64,000 nucleotides of DNA from SZUA-265 sp965651905 (lineage in GTDB: Bacteria > Myxococcota_A > Polyangia > Polyangiales > Polyangiaceae), in contig CBFGUG010000005.1 in the NCBI GenBank assembly GCA_965651905.1, positions 62,001-126,000 on the forward strand, read 5' to 3'. This document shows positions 9,162 through 17,542 of the stretch, one piece after another. Position 1 is the stretch's first letter. Each line of letters begins with the position of its first letter. A program made the position numbers and the translations under genes. The notes under the pieces were generated by a model that was not told where the DNA came from, did not search any database, and saw only the letters and a list, made by a program, of their open reading frames with translations.

Positions 9162-9836
9162 TCAGCGTCCCGTCACGGGGAGCAAGGGCACGAAACGGAC
9201 ACTGAAGAGTTCCTCGCGGTGGAACGCCGACGGCGCCCCGCCAACTGCCACGCGCGTCCAGCGTTCGAGTTGCTGCACGCCGTCCTGCGGCCCAACGGGA
9301 AGGGCCATGCAGCCGCCGACCGCAAGTTGTTCCAGCAAGGCCGCGGGAACCTCTTCGGGGGCGGCGGTCACAATGATTCGGTCGAAGGGCGCCCTCTCGG
9401 GCCAGCCCCCGGTCCCATCGGCTTCCAACAGCTCCAGACGCTCCCCCAGGTAGCCCGCGTGGAGCAGGTTGTCGCGCCCCATGGCGGCCACCTGGGGAAC
9501 ACTCTCGACACTGAAGACTGTGGCGCCCATCTCCAACAACACGGCCGTCTGGTAACCACTGCCCGTCCCCACCTCGAGACAGCGTTGCCCTGGAGACAAC
9601 CGAAGCGCCTCAGTCATCGCGGCAACGACGAAGGGTTGGCTGATCGTCTGGCCTTCGACGAGAGGCAGCGCACTGTCTGCGTGCGCGTGCGAACGCAGCG
9701 CGGGTGGCACGAACGCATGCCGCGGAACGGCCGTCATGGCGGCGATGACTCTTGGATCGCGGACGCCACGAGAAACGATCGTGGCTTCGATCATCTCGCG
9801 TCGTGCTGCGCCCACTTCAGTCGAATCGTCATCCAT
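9162..9836 (-). CDS. pcm: Protein-L-isoaspartate O-methyltransferase
   Basis: SAM-dependent carboxyl methyltransferase that repairs isoaspartyl residues in ageing proteins. It is 224 aa from the ATG at 9836. The family signature region (PRHAFVPPAL, then LVEGQTISQPFVVAAMTE) precedes motif I, VGTGSGYQTAVL, and the ESVPQ acidic loop; FDRIIVTAAPEEVP and a Gly-rich LPVGP segment follow. All are typical of Pcm. Upstream in-frame ATGs at 9878 and 9899 exist, but none of the three has a strong ribosome-binding site; 9836 is chosen because the protein then starts like its relatives. It is divergent from the prepilin peptidase gene. Confidence 0.9.
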   Translation of the reverse strand: MDDDSTEVGAARREMIEATIVSRGVRDPRVIAAMTAVPRHAFVPPALRSHAHADSALPLVEGQTISQPFVVAAMTEALRLSPGQRCLEVGTGSGYQTAVLLEMGATVFSVESVPQVAAMGRDNLLHAGYLGERLELLEADGTGGWPERAPFDRIIVTAAPEEVPAALLEQLAVGGCMALPVGPQDGVQQLERWTRVAVGGAPSAFHREELFSVRFVPLLPVTGR

Positions 9837-10020
9837 GTCGTTGGTGCTCGGCCGATCGCTGCCCAAACTCACCCGCATTGTAGTCCAGTGTAGACACATC
9901 CCGCGAACCGCGGCGGCAAGTCAGCCCATCGCCCGATGGTTTGGCACAGAAGCCGTGCCTAAATGCCCGTCGTACTTATCAGCCGTTCGCCAATCGCGCT
10001 CGTTCATCTAGGCTGGCGGG

Positions 10021-10986
10021 GTGACGCTGGTCGAATTTCCCGCAACGTGGCTCGTTGGCGCGGCAATCGTATTGGGACTGTTGTTCGGCAGTTTTTTGAA
10101 CGTCGTAATCCATCGCCTGCCGCGCGGGCAGAACATCGCGTTCCCGCCGTCGACCTGCCCTGCTTGCGGCGGTCGGATCGCTCCGTACGACAACATCCCA
10201 GTTTTCAGTTGGCTGATTTTGAGAGGCAAAGCGCGCTGCTGTGGCGCGCCGATCGCCGTCCGCTACCCGCTAGTGGAGCTGCTGGGGGGTGCCGTGGGGT
10301 GGGGCGTGATGCAAGGCTTGATTTTGCAACTCGAGCCCGACACGCCGCTGCTTTCGGCGATGTTGTTGTTCCTGGCTTTTTTCGCGCTTTCCCTCGGTTT
10401 GCTGGCAGCGCTGTTCATCGATCTGGAGCATATGCTCTTGCCAGACGAGATCACTTTCGGCGGCACGTTGCTGGGTCTGCTCGTGCTTCCACTTCGCGAC
10501 GACCTCTCGTACGTCGACGCCGCGATCGGCGGAGTAGTTGGCTTTCTGATCGTGTGGTTGCCCTTCGATGTGATCTATCGACAGCTCCGTGGCCACCCTG
10601 GCATGGGGTTGGGCGATGCCAAGTTGTTGATGCTCGCAGGAGTGTGGCTGGGCTGGCCGGGAGTCGTGTTTTCGCTGTTGGCGGGCGCAGTACAAGGCAC
10701 GATCACAGCCATCGGCGTATTCGTGGCCAGAGGAAAAATAGACGAACCTGCGGCGGTCAAAGCCGAACGCGACGAGCTACAGCAGCAACTAGCAGAGTTG
10801 AGTGAAGGGGAACGTGAAGAGCTCCTAGCCGAGATCGGCGATGACGTCATGATGTCGGAACCCAAAGCTGGGCTGGGCCAAGCGCGACTGCCGTTCGGAC
10901 CATTTCTGATCCTTGCGATGTTCGAGTTCATGTTTTTTGGCGAATGGATACGCAGCACGTTCATCGACGTTTTCTGGCAGTACTGA
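10021..10986 (+). CDS. pilD: Prepilin peptidase / N-methyltransferase (A24 family)
   Basis: Integral inner-membrane aspartyl protease that cleaves the leader of type IV pilins and pseudopilins and N-methylates the new terminus. It is 321 aa with about eight membrane segments. The N-terminal domain has the Zn-binding loop CPACGG (Cys46, 49). The second pair, normally CxxC, here reads ARCC (Cys73, 74), one Cys displaced. Both catalytic Asp are present: FIDLEHMLLPDE and the GLGD motif in GMGLGDAKLL. A charged helical insert of about 45 residues (about 240-285) separates the last two membrane segments. GTG start. The 3' end overlaps the next lipoprotein gene by 43 bases. Confidence 0.92.
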   Translation: MTLVEFPATWLVGAAIVLGLLFGSFLNVVIHRLPRGQNIAFPPSTCPACGGRIAPYDNIPVFSWLILRGKARCCGAPIAVRYPLVELLGGAVGWGVMQGLILQLEPDTPLLSAMLLFLAFFALSLGLLAALFIDLEHMLLPDEITFGGTLLGLLVLPLRDDLSYVDAAIGGVVGFLIVWLPFDVIYRQLRGHPGMGLGDAKLLMLAGVWLGWPGVVFSLLAGAVQGTITAIGVFVARGKIDEPAAVKAERDELQQQLAELSEGEREELLAEIGDDVMMSEPKAGLGQARLPFGPFLILAMFEFMFFGEWIRSTFIDVFWQY

Positions 10987-11372
10987 GCGTGGCCCAGGCG
11001 TTCGCTGTGGTCGCGGCGACTGGCTGCAGCACTGGGCTGTCGGAAATCCCGCGCGGACAACACCCGCTCAGTGGTGGCGCCGAGCCCATCGCGGTGGATT
11101 CCGCCCCACCGCCCGCGCGTATAGACACGGTGGGGCCGGCCCCGGACGCCAGCTGTGCGTGGGCCGACGGGCGTTGGCGTTGGGAAAACAACCGCTGGGC
11201 CTGGCACCCAGGCGCGTGGGTGCGTGTTCCTGAAGGATGTTATTACGCGGACTCGCTCATCGTCTGGGTGCCGACAGTCGACGCCAAGGGCGTGCTCTTC
11301 TACACGCACGGCCAGTGGTACACCTCGACCGGGGAGCGCTGCGCTGAGCCTTCTCCCTGCGCTACCAACTAG
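10944..11372 (+). CDS. Small lipoprotein with YXWXXGxW-type motifs
   Basis: A 142-aa protein with a lipoprotein signal peptide (lipobox VAATGC). The mature part has Trp-rich repeats WRWENNRWAWHPGAWV and FYTHGQWY, the kind seen in periplasmic YXWXXGxW-repeat proteins, and four Cys that could form two disulfides. The only credible start is the ATG at 10944, inside the last codons of pilD, implying coupled translation. Function unknown; envelope localisation is well supported by the lipobox. Confidence 0.75.
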   Translation: MDTQHVHRRFLAVLSVAQAFAVVAATGCSTGLSEIPRGQHPLSGGAEPIAVDSAPPPARIDTVGPAPDASCAWADGRWRWENNRWAWHPGAWVRVPEGCYYADSLIVWVPTVDAKGVLFYTHGQWYTSTGERCAEPSPCATN

Positions 11373-11386
11373 CAGAGCTCCCGCCG

Positions 11387-11412
11387 CTGCCCCAGGACGA
11401 GAGGTGGGGCAG
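11387..11412. terminator. Stem-loop after the 10944-11372 lipoprotein gene
   Basis: CTGCCCCA and TGGGGCAG form a perfect eight-bp stem around a ten-base loop, 15 bp after the stop codon. No T-run follows, so intrinsic termination is uncertain. Confidence 0.45.
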
Positions 11413-11488
11413 TTGCGTAAAAACACGCGCTGGGGCGGCGCGATGGTTCCCAAGAACCTCAGCTTGATCTACTGGCGGTCAGAAACCG

Positions 11489-12886
11489 ATGACCTCCAAG
11501 ATTTACCGAGAATACGACATCCGCGGCAAAGCGGAGACAGACCTCACGAGCGACTGCGTTCAGAACATTGGTCGCGGGCTCGCCCGGATGATGCCCACTG
11601 GGGCAGATCGAAGCCGCCCGAGATTGATCGTTGGTCGCGACTGTCGCCTGTCTGGACCGCGGATCTTTCAGGCGTTGACCGACGGTCTGCGTCGTGCGGG
11701 CGCTGACGTCATCGACATCGGCGTCGGTCCGACGCCGCAAATGTATTTCGCCGTGCACGAGCTCGACGCCGACGGCGGCGTCATGATCACGGGAAGCCAC
11801 AACCCGAAAGACGAAAATGGCCTGAAGATCATGATCGGGAAGGCCAGCTTCTATGGTGACCAGATCCAGGAGCTCGCCCGAACTATCGAGCGCGGGGAGT
11901 TACCTGACGCCGACACCCCCGGCACGTTGACCGCCCACGACGTCTCGGCTCGATACCTCGAAACGGTCACGAGCGGAATTCGCATCGACAACCCGAACGT
12001 CGTCCTCGTGGTCGACGGCGGAAACGGCGCAGCGGGGCCGCTCGGCTGCGAAGCCCTCCGTCAAGTTGGGCTCGACCCCGTCGAGCTCTACTGCGACATG
12101 GACGGCAACTTCCCCAATCACCACCCCGATCCCGCGGATCCACACTCGCTGGAGGTTCTGATCGCTACCGTGAAAGAGCGAGGGGCCGTGGCGGGCCTCG
12201 CGTGGGACGGCGACGGAGACCGCCTGGGTGTGATCGATCGTGACGGCGAAATCGTGTGGGGTGATCGTCTACTGGCGCTGTTCGCCCGCTACGCCCTGCG
12301 CGACAACCCGGGCGGGAAGGTAATCGGCGACGTCAAATGCTCTCAAACCCTGTTCGACGACATCGAGAAACACGGAGGTGTTCCCATCATGTCGAAAACG
12401 GGGCACTCGCTGATCAAAGCACTGATGAAGAAAGAGAGTGCGATGATGGCGGGCGAGATGAGCGGGCACTTCTTCTTCGCTGATCGCTACTTGGGTTACG
12501 ACGATGCCATCTATACGGCGCTACGCATCGTCGAGATCCTGGCGCGTGAGGGAAAATCAATCGCCGAACTATTGGCGGACATGCCCAAGCTTCACTACAC
12601 GCCAGAGCTGAACATGGAGTGCACGGACGAGACCAAGGTCGCGGTCGTAGAGCGCGTGCGAGTCCATTTCTCGAAGCAGAACGTCACTCTGACCACCATC
12701 GACGGTGTGCGCTTCACCCACGCGGACGGCAGCTGGGGTCTGGTACGCGCCTCGAATACGGGCCCGCGTTTGGTGCTGCGCTTCGAAGCTCATAGTCCGG
12801 AACAGGTTCAGCGCCTGCAGAGCGAGACGTTGGAGCTAGTGCAGAACATTCGCGACGAACTCGGCGGCGCGCCGAACACACGATGA
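11489..12886 (+). CDS. Phosphomannomutase/phosphoglucomutase
   Basis: A 465-aa alpha-D-phosphohexomutase that interconverts hexose 6- and 1-phosphates, feeding GDP-mannose and UDP-glucose synthesis for polysaccharide and LPS. It has the four-domain layout: N-terminal sugar-phosphate domain (YREYDIRG), phosphoserine loop TGSHNPK with Ser103, Mg-binding loop WDGDGDR near residue 240, the sugar-specificity loop GEMSGHFFF, and C-terminal phosphate-binding domain (RASNTGPRLVLRFE). All catalytic elements are present. The length matches AlgC/ManB proteins. It could supply precursors to the exopolysaccharide transferase at 25 kb; that link is inference. Confidence 0.93.
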   Translation: MTSKIYREYDIRGKAETDLTSDCVQNIGRGLARMMPTGADRSRPRLIVGRDCRLSGPRIFQALTDGLRRAGADVIDIGVGPTPQMYFAVHELDADGGVMITGSHNPKDENGLKIMIGKASFYGDQIQELARTIERGELPDADTPGTLTAHDVSARYLETVTSGIRIDNPNVVLVVDGGNGAAGPLGCEALRQVGLDPVELYCDMDGNFPNHHPDPADPHSLEVLIATVKERGAVAGLAWDGDGDRLGVIDRDGEIVWGDRLLALFARYALRDNPGGKVIGDVKCSQTLFDDIEKHGGVPIMSKTGHSLIKALMKKESAMMAGEMSGHFFFADRYLGYDDAIYTALRIVEILAREGKSIAELLADMPKLHYTPELNMECTDETKVAVVERVRVHFSKQNVTLTTIDGVRFTHADGSWGLVRASNTGPRLVLRFEAHSPEQVQRLQSETLELVQNIRDELGGAPNTR

Positions 12887-12955
12887 ACGGCGACCAGGCA
12901 CCAAGCCATTACGTCGTCGTCGCCATTGCTGTATCACTACAGGCGGCAGTGCTCC

Positions 12956-13813
12956 ATGAGTGAGTGGACGATCGCGAAGGTCTTGAGCTGGGCAGCGCAG
13001 GACTTCAAAACGAAAGACTTCGACTCGCCGCGCCTCGACGCGGAGCTGTTGCTCACCGCCGTGCTCGGCTGTGATCGCGTGCGGCTGATCTTGGACAGCC
13101 CCAGGCCACTGACTACTGACGAGCTCGAACGTTACCGCTCACTGATTCAACGACGTCGTAAGGGCGAACCGATCGCCTACATTTTGGGCGAGCGTGAGTT
13201 TTTTGGACTCTCGTTCAAGGTCGACTCGAGGGTACTCGTGCCACGCCCCGATACGGAGGTGCTGGTCGAAACAGCACTGCGCCGCACGCAACACATCAGT
13301 CGATTCGGGCGCGCACTGGATTTATGCACGGGCTCTGGGTGCGTGGCAGTAACCCTCGCCAGTCAGCGTTCCACGTGGCACGTGTGGGCTAGCGACGTGT
13401 CCGACGACGCGCTCGAGGTCGCGCGAGGTAACGCGCTCCGACTCGGAACCCCCCAAGTCAGTTTCCGTCGCGGAGACCTGTTCGAAGCAGCTCCAGTTGG
13501 AGAGCGCTTCGACCTGATCACGGCGAACCCGCCGTACATCGCTCACGAGGAACTTCAGACTTTGCAGCGGGACGTCCGCGACTTCGAACCCCACCTGGCG
13601 CTCGATGGGGGAACAGACGGCTTGCGTTTACTGCGACGCATCGCCCACGGGGCCACCGAACGCTTGCAATCAGGCGGCGTTCTGGCGCTCGAGATCGGAC
13701 CCGAACAAGGCAATTCGGTCAGCCAGATGCTGACGAACGCGAGCCTCGTCGATGTGGAAGTGAGCCAAGACTACGCGGGACGCGATCGGGTAGTCAGCGG
13801 GAAGCGCCGCTAG
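12956..13813 (+). CDS. prmC: Peptide chain release factor N5-glutamine methyltransferase
   Basis: SAM-dependent enzyme that methylates the Gln of the GGQ motif in release factors 1 and 2. It is 285 aa with the helical N-terminal domain that docks the release factor, a SAM-binding loop (DLCTGSGCVAVTLA) and the catalytic NPPY motif (ITANPPYIAHEEL). The start at 12956 (MSEWTIAKVL) is where homology begins; the frame stays open to 12926. It lies 69 bp after the phosphomutase and only 8 bp from the convergent repeat-protein gene. Confidence 0.93.
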   Translation: MSEWTIAKVLSWAAQDFKTKDFDSPRLDAELLLTAVLGCDRVRLILDSPRPLTTDELERYRSLIQRRRKGEPIAYILGEREFFGLSFKVDSRVLVPRPDTEVLVETALRRTQHISRFGRALDLCTGSGCVAVTLASQRSTWHVWASDVSDDALEVARGNALRLGTPQVSFRRGDLFEAAPVGERFDLITANPPYIAHEELQTLQRDVRDFEPHLALDGGTDGLRLLRRIAHGATERLQSGGVLALEIGPEQGNSVSQMLTNASLVDVEVSQDYAGRDRVVSGKRR

Positions 13814-13821
13814 GAGCGAAA

Positions 13822-14100
13822 TCAGAAGACGCTGGGCTCTTCCGTCTCGTCTTTGTCCGTGCCCTCTTCGCCGCAAAGGACGCTGGGCTCTTCCGTCTCG
13901 TCTTTGTCCGTGCCCTCTTCGCCGCAAAGGACGCTGGGCTCTTCCGTCTCGTCTTTGTCCGTGCCCTCTTCGCCACAAAGGACGCTGGGCTCTTCCGTCT
14001 CGTCTTTGTCCGTGCCCTCTTCGCCGCAGGCGAAAGCGCTCGAACCGAATGCCAATGTACCCATGGCGACAAGGCTGACCAATGCAGTGCGGAACATCAT
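13822..14100 (-). CDS. Small secreted protein of four 17-residue Cys/acidic repeats
   Basis: A 92-aa protein. The first 25 residues are a signal peptide (MMFRTALVSLVAMGTLAFG, then cleavage near SAFA). The whole mature part is four tandem copies of CGEEGTDKDETEEPSVL, the last ending in F. Each copy has one Cys and is strongly acidic, with few hydrophobic residues. The start may be 14100 or 14097 (two adjacent ATGs). The many Asp/Glu/Thr with a regularly spaced Cys could bind metal, or the copies could be released as peptides; both are guesses. No known family. The DNA repeats are nearly identical, so the array is recent or kept homogeneous. A long antisense reading frame (13670-15307) across it is taken as a GC-bias shadow. 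Confidence 0.7.
   Translation of the reverse strand: MMFRTALVSLVAMGTLAFGSSAFACGEEGTDKDETEEPSVLCGEEGTDKDETEEPSVLCGEEGTDKDETEEPSVLCGEEGTDKDETEEPSVF
13828..14031. repeat. Tandem array, four copies of a 51-bp unit
   Basis: Four head-to-tail 51-bp units begin at 13828, 13879, 13930 and 13981. They differ from each other only at single bases near the unit junctions (for example gccgcaa versus gccacaa). The unit is a multiple of three, so copy-number change would keep the frame of the secreted repeat protein. Confidence 0.95.
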
Positions 14101-14350
14101 GGATGGAGTCTTGAGCCTGGCCTGGTGAAACGTCAAGCGACTGCGCAGTGACGGGTCGCACTGCCGCTCCGCCGCCTTCGCAAGTGTGATGAAACTTCAA
14201 GGATTTCAGCGTCAAAGCATCCGAGGGGAAGGTTCCGAGGGGAGCTGAATCCTCGCATGGGGCTTGGTCACGAGATTGCCGCCTGGTTTCTGACCGCTCG
14301 GGCCGCAGAAAACTGGGCCCGCCCGAAATGGCCATGCCACGAATCCCGGC

Positions 14351-15706
14351 ATGCTTCGGACAGCCCTGCGAGCCAAAGGCGTGTTCCGACGCGCGGCGTT
14401 GATATCGTTGTGCGCGGCCGCGTGCAAACCATCCGACGACAGCGTGCCTCTCAGTCGCAACGAGCCCCAGGAAGTCCCGCAAGTGCCAGTCCCCGCAGCG
14501 GACGGACCGCGACTCGGAGCGATCGCGCACACCACGCCAGTGCGCGAAAGCCCTCGACGCGACGCCACGATCATCGGCTACCTGCACGCTGGGAGCACCG
14601 TGGCCCGCGCGAACGAAGCTTACTCGAAGAGCGAATGTGAAGGTGGGTGGTTCCCGATTCGCCCGCGTGGTTTCGTGTGCATCGACGAGGGCGCAACCCT
14701 CGATCTCAAGCACCCAACGCTTACGGCAATGGCTATTCAACCCAACCTGAACGCCGACATGCCCTATGCGTACGCGCGCACCAAGGTCGACGCAACAGTC
14801 TTCGAGGTTGATCCAGAAGGTGAACGACAGGTCAAGTCGAACGGGTCGCTCACGAGCCAAAGCGGCGCAGCCATCGTCGGCTCCTGGCAAGCCAGCGACG
14901 AAAACGGAAAAAGCTTGGAGCTGGCGATGTTGACCAATGGACGCTTCGTGGACGTCGCGGCGCTCGACCGCGCCGAGTACGGCACGTTCAAAGGCGTGGA
15001 AATCAACGACCAAATCCAGCTGCCCGTCGGCTTCATCGTCAAGCGAGGCATTTCCGCATGGGACGTCACGGGGCCCACGCTCAAACGAAAACGTCGGCTC
15101 GAGGTTCACGACGTGGTACCGCTGACGGGAAGGTACCGAACGAGCCACGACGAGAAGTTTTGGGAGACCACCGAAGGCGACTGGGTACGGCATCGCGACA
15201 TGACGACTGCGCGCCAGCGAACCAAGGTTCCCGAGTTCGTCCACGACACACGACGTTGGGTCGACGTTTCGGTCGTCGCGGGCACGGCGGTAGCGTACGA
15301 AGGCCAAGAGCCCGTGTTTGCGACGCTAGTCAGCGTCGGCGCCGATCGACTCGGTGACGAGGGGCAGGGCGCAAGCGTCGGGCTGAATCGGGTAACCCAA
15401 CGCGGTGAGTTCGCCGTAGTCAGCAAGCACATCACCGCACTCAACGCCAAACCCGACGGATTCGCCAACCGCGTGGACATGCATGATGTGCCCTGGGTGC
15501 TCGAGCTCGCTTCAGGCCAACTGCTGCATGGTGCCTATTGGCATCAGCGTTTTGGTGTCGAACACGGCCCGGGCAACATCCAGCTCTCGCCTGCGGACGC
15601 GCGCTGGCTGTGGAATTGGGCAGAACCCGCAGTGCCCGAACATTGGCATGCGGTTCTGAGCCTGCCCGAGAACGACTCTGCGACGATAATCAACGTACGC
15701 AAGTAG
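14351..15706 (+). CDS. L,D-transpeptidase-fold lipoprotein lacking the catalytic Cys
   Basis: A 451-aa protein. The N-terminus is a signal peptide ending in a probable lipobox (CAAAC, Cys25). An SH3-like segment follows (about 55-115), then a middle region and a C-terminal YkuD-type domain (about 300-450). In active enzymes this domain ends in SHGC-x-N. Here the upstream His is kept (LHGAYWH, His393), but the motif reads EHGPGN, with Pro407 where the nucleophilic Cys should be. The intact paralogue at 61170-62423 shows the same layout, including VPW, HGAxWHxxFG and LSPxDA. So this copy is probably unable to form peptidoglycan cross-links and may bind peptidoglycan or regulate its relative. 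Confidence 0.82.
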   Translation: MLRTALRAKGVFRRAALISLCAAACKPSDDSVPLSRNEPQEVPQVPVPAADGPRLGAIAHTTPVRESPRRDATIIGYLHAGSTVARANEAYSKSECEGGWFPIRPRGFVCIDEGATLDLKHPTLTAMAIQPNLNADMPYAYARTKVDATVFEVDPEGERQVKSNGSLTSQSGAAIVGSWQASDENGKSLELAMLTNGRFVDVAALDRAEYGTFKGVEINDQIQLPVGFIVKRGISAWDVTGPTLKRKRRLEVHDVVPLTGRYRTSHDEKFWETTEGDWVRHRDMTTARQRTKVPEFVHDTRRWVDVSVVAGTAVAYEGQEPVFATLVSVGADRLGDEGQGASVGLNRVTQRGEFAVVSKHITALNAKPDGFANRVDMHDVPWVLELASGQLLHGAYWHQRFGVEHGPGNIQLSPADARWLWNWAEPAVPEHWHAVLSLPENDSATIINVRK

Positions 15707-15756
15707 ACGCCCGTACGCTGTCGTGGGCACAGACCGTCGGACGTGCTGCGAACTCG

Positions 15757-15797
15757 ACTGACGCTCGGCATCCGTGGTCCGGAGTCCGAGCGTCAGT
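15757..15797. terminator. Bidirectional hairpin between convergent genes
   Basis: A perfect 12-bp inverted repeat (ACTGACGCTCGG and CCGAGCGTCAGT) with a 17-base loop lies in the 150-bp space between the L,D-transpeptidase homologue (+) and the Cys-rich lipoprotein (-). It has no clear T-run. Most likely it is a shared terminator or mRNA 3'-end stabiliser. Confidence 0.6.
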
Positions 15798-15856
15798 TCG
15801 CCGTAGCGCTGCGCTACTCTAGCAGCCCGCCGAGAGGTGGCGAGCTGCCGAGCGTG

Positions 15857-17257
15857 TCAGCCGCCGTCCATTCCGCCAGCGTCGGCCCCAGCTTCGTCGG
15901 TCGTGCCAGAATCGATGACGGGACCTGCTTCAGCAGGCTCATTGCTGCCCGCCTCGGGCCCCGCCTCGGGCTCCTGTGACCCTGAATCTTCGACTCCACC
16001 ATCTGTGGCCACCACGGTACAAGCCGCCCCGTTGCAACCAGCGGGACAGTCTTGAATCAGAGCGCCAAGCGCGCCGCACGAGTCCGTGCTGTACAGATCG
16101 CCATCACTACAGATGCTGCCAGCGTTGGGAACACACTCGTCCTCCGTGCATTCACCTGCCGAGCAACCAAACTCGCACGTCGTGAGCGCAGTTGCTTCGG
16201 GAATCGCCGGGTCATCGCAACCACCGATCGTGCGGTGAACGTTGCCGCCCACACACTGCAGCCCAATTGGACGAGGTGAACAGGGCAGGCACCCCATGTC
16301 GTTACAACCATTAGGACAATCTTCGACTACTTCTGCGAGCACGTTGCCGCAGCTGTCCACCGCGCGAAGGTCGCCAAGGCAAGTGATGCCCCCCGTGGCC
16401 ATGCACGACTCGGTATCGTCGATGCAGGTGGCGTCGGTTTGCTGATCACCCGAGACGGAGGAGCACGTACCCTCACAGTCTGTGACCATCGCACCGACCA
16501 CCCCGCAGGAATCGATCGAATGAATGTTGCCTTCGTAACAAATCGCATCACCGAGTTGTTCACAACCGACGCACGAGCCCTCCATGCAACCGTCCTCACA
16601 GACGTCTGCTACGTTGGTTCGGTTGTCGCACGAGTCGACCTCCCACAGCAGGTCGTCCTCACACTCCAGAGCAGCTCTGGGGCTGCAGTCTTCAGCGATA
16701 CACGCACCATTGCTGCAACCGTTGGCACACTCCTGTAGTCGCGCCCCGACGACGCCACAGCTATCCAACTGGTGGACATCCCCCCCATCACAGATCACGC
16801 CGCTGGTGGGCACACAGTCCTCACACCGACCCTGGTAGCACTCGCTCTCGCAGGTCTCCACTACCTCAGTCGTGTCGTCACACGGATCGAAGACGACGAC
16901 GTTTGCGCCGTCGCAGGAGGTCGATGGTTGTAATGTACAGTCCTGCGTAGAGTCGTCGTCGCTCCCGCTGTCATCGTCCGTATCATCATCGGTGCCCGGC
17001 TCGGAATCATCGGGCGCATCGTCCTCTTCTGCTTCGTCGGAACCCACGTCGTCGTCGGCCCCCTCATCAGCTGGGCCGGACACGGCTGCGTCCGTTCCAC
17101 TGTCGGAACTACTTCCTCCAGAACTGCCGTCGTCGCACCCTAACAACGCGAGCACGAGAATGACCGACAGCGCACGCGACCTGCCATGAGTAGTGCCGAA
17201 GGTTACTCGGTTGATGGACTCGCCAGTAGTGTTTTCAAGCAAAGATTCGGTCTTCAT
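15857..17257 (-). CDS. Cys-rich repeat lipoprotein
   Basis: A 466-aa surface-type protein. A signal peptide with lipobox LLGC is followed by a long Asp/Ser/Glu-rich linker (about 45-105). Seven repeats of about 45 residues come next, each with six Cys in the pattern C-x(7-8)-C-x(9-10)-C-x(9-13)-C-x3-C-x(3-5)-C and a frequent core DSCG. The tail is Gly/Ala/Glu/Pro-rich. The start at 17257 is set by AGAGGAA just upstream. The Cys pattern implies a rod of small disulfide-bonded modules outside the cytoplasm. Such modules are typical of predicted myxobacterial surface proteins; ligand unknown. Confidence 0.82.
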   Translation of the reverse strand: MKTESLLENTTGESINRVTFGTTHGRSRALSVILVLALLGCDDGSSGGSSSDSGTDAAVSGPADEGADDDVGSDEAEEDDAPDDSEPGTDDDTDDDSGSDDDSTQDCTLQPSTSCDGANVVVFDPCDDTTEVVETCESECYQGRCEDCVPTSGVICDGGDVHQLDSCGVVGARLQECANGCSNGACIAEDCSPRAALECEDDLLWEVDSCDNRTNVADVCEDGCMEGSCVGCEQLGDAICYEGNIHSIDSCGVVGAMVTDCEGTCSSVSGDQQTDATCIDDTESCMATGGITCLGDLRAVDSCGNVLAEVVEDCPNGCNDMGCLPCSPRPIGLQCVGGNVHRTIGGCDDPAIPEATALTTCEFGCSAGECTEDECVPNAGSICSDGDLYSTDSCGALGALIQDCPAGCNGAACTVVATDGGVEDSGSQEPEAGPEAGSNEPAEAGPVIDSGTTDEAGADAGGMDGG

Positions 17258-17542
17258 GTTTCCTCTGAACTGGGATACGCCCAACGTTTCCGGGCGGAGT
17301 TGACGCGAACGTGACACTCATGCGTCACCGCGGGAGCGGAGCATGATCCGACGTGGCCCGTCAACGACCTGCTCATCAACGCTCGTTCACCGCAGGAAAT
17401 ACACGCGCTCACCCGATCCCGTACACTCGCAAACTGTGTCCTCAGCGGATTTCCACGCGGTTTCGCCCCAGAGCGATGGGTCTCGCGGACACGGCATTGG
17501 TGCAATTGCGTACCGAACGCGGCTGACCGAGGCGCACTGACG

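Noticed and set aside
13670..15307. 545-residue minus-strand open frame across the repeat gene and the L,D-transpeptidase homologue
   Set aside because: It is antisense to two genes with clear signal peptides and domain homology, has low-complexity Arg-rich sequence and no recognisable domain; GC-rich codon bias opens the opposite frame.
17311..17328. GTGAC/GTCAC inverted repeat upstream of the Cys-rich lipoprotein
   Set aside because: Only five-bp arms, frequent by chance in such GC-rich DNA; not enough to call an operator.
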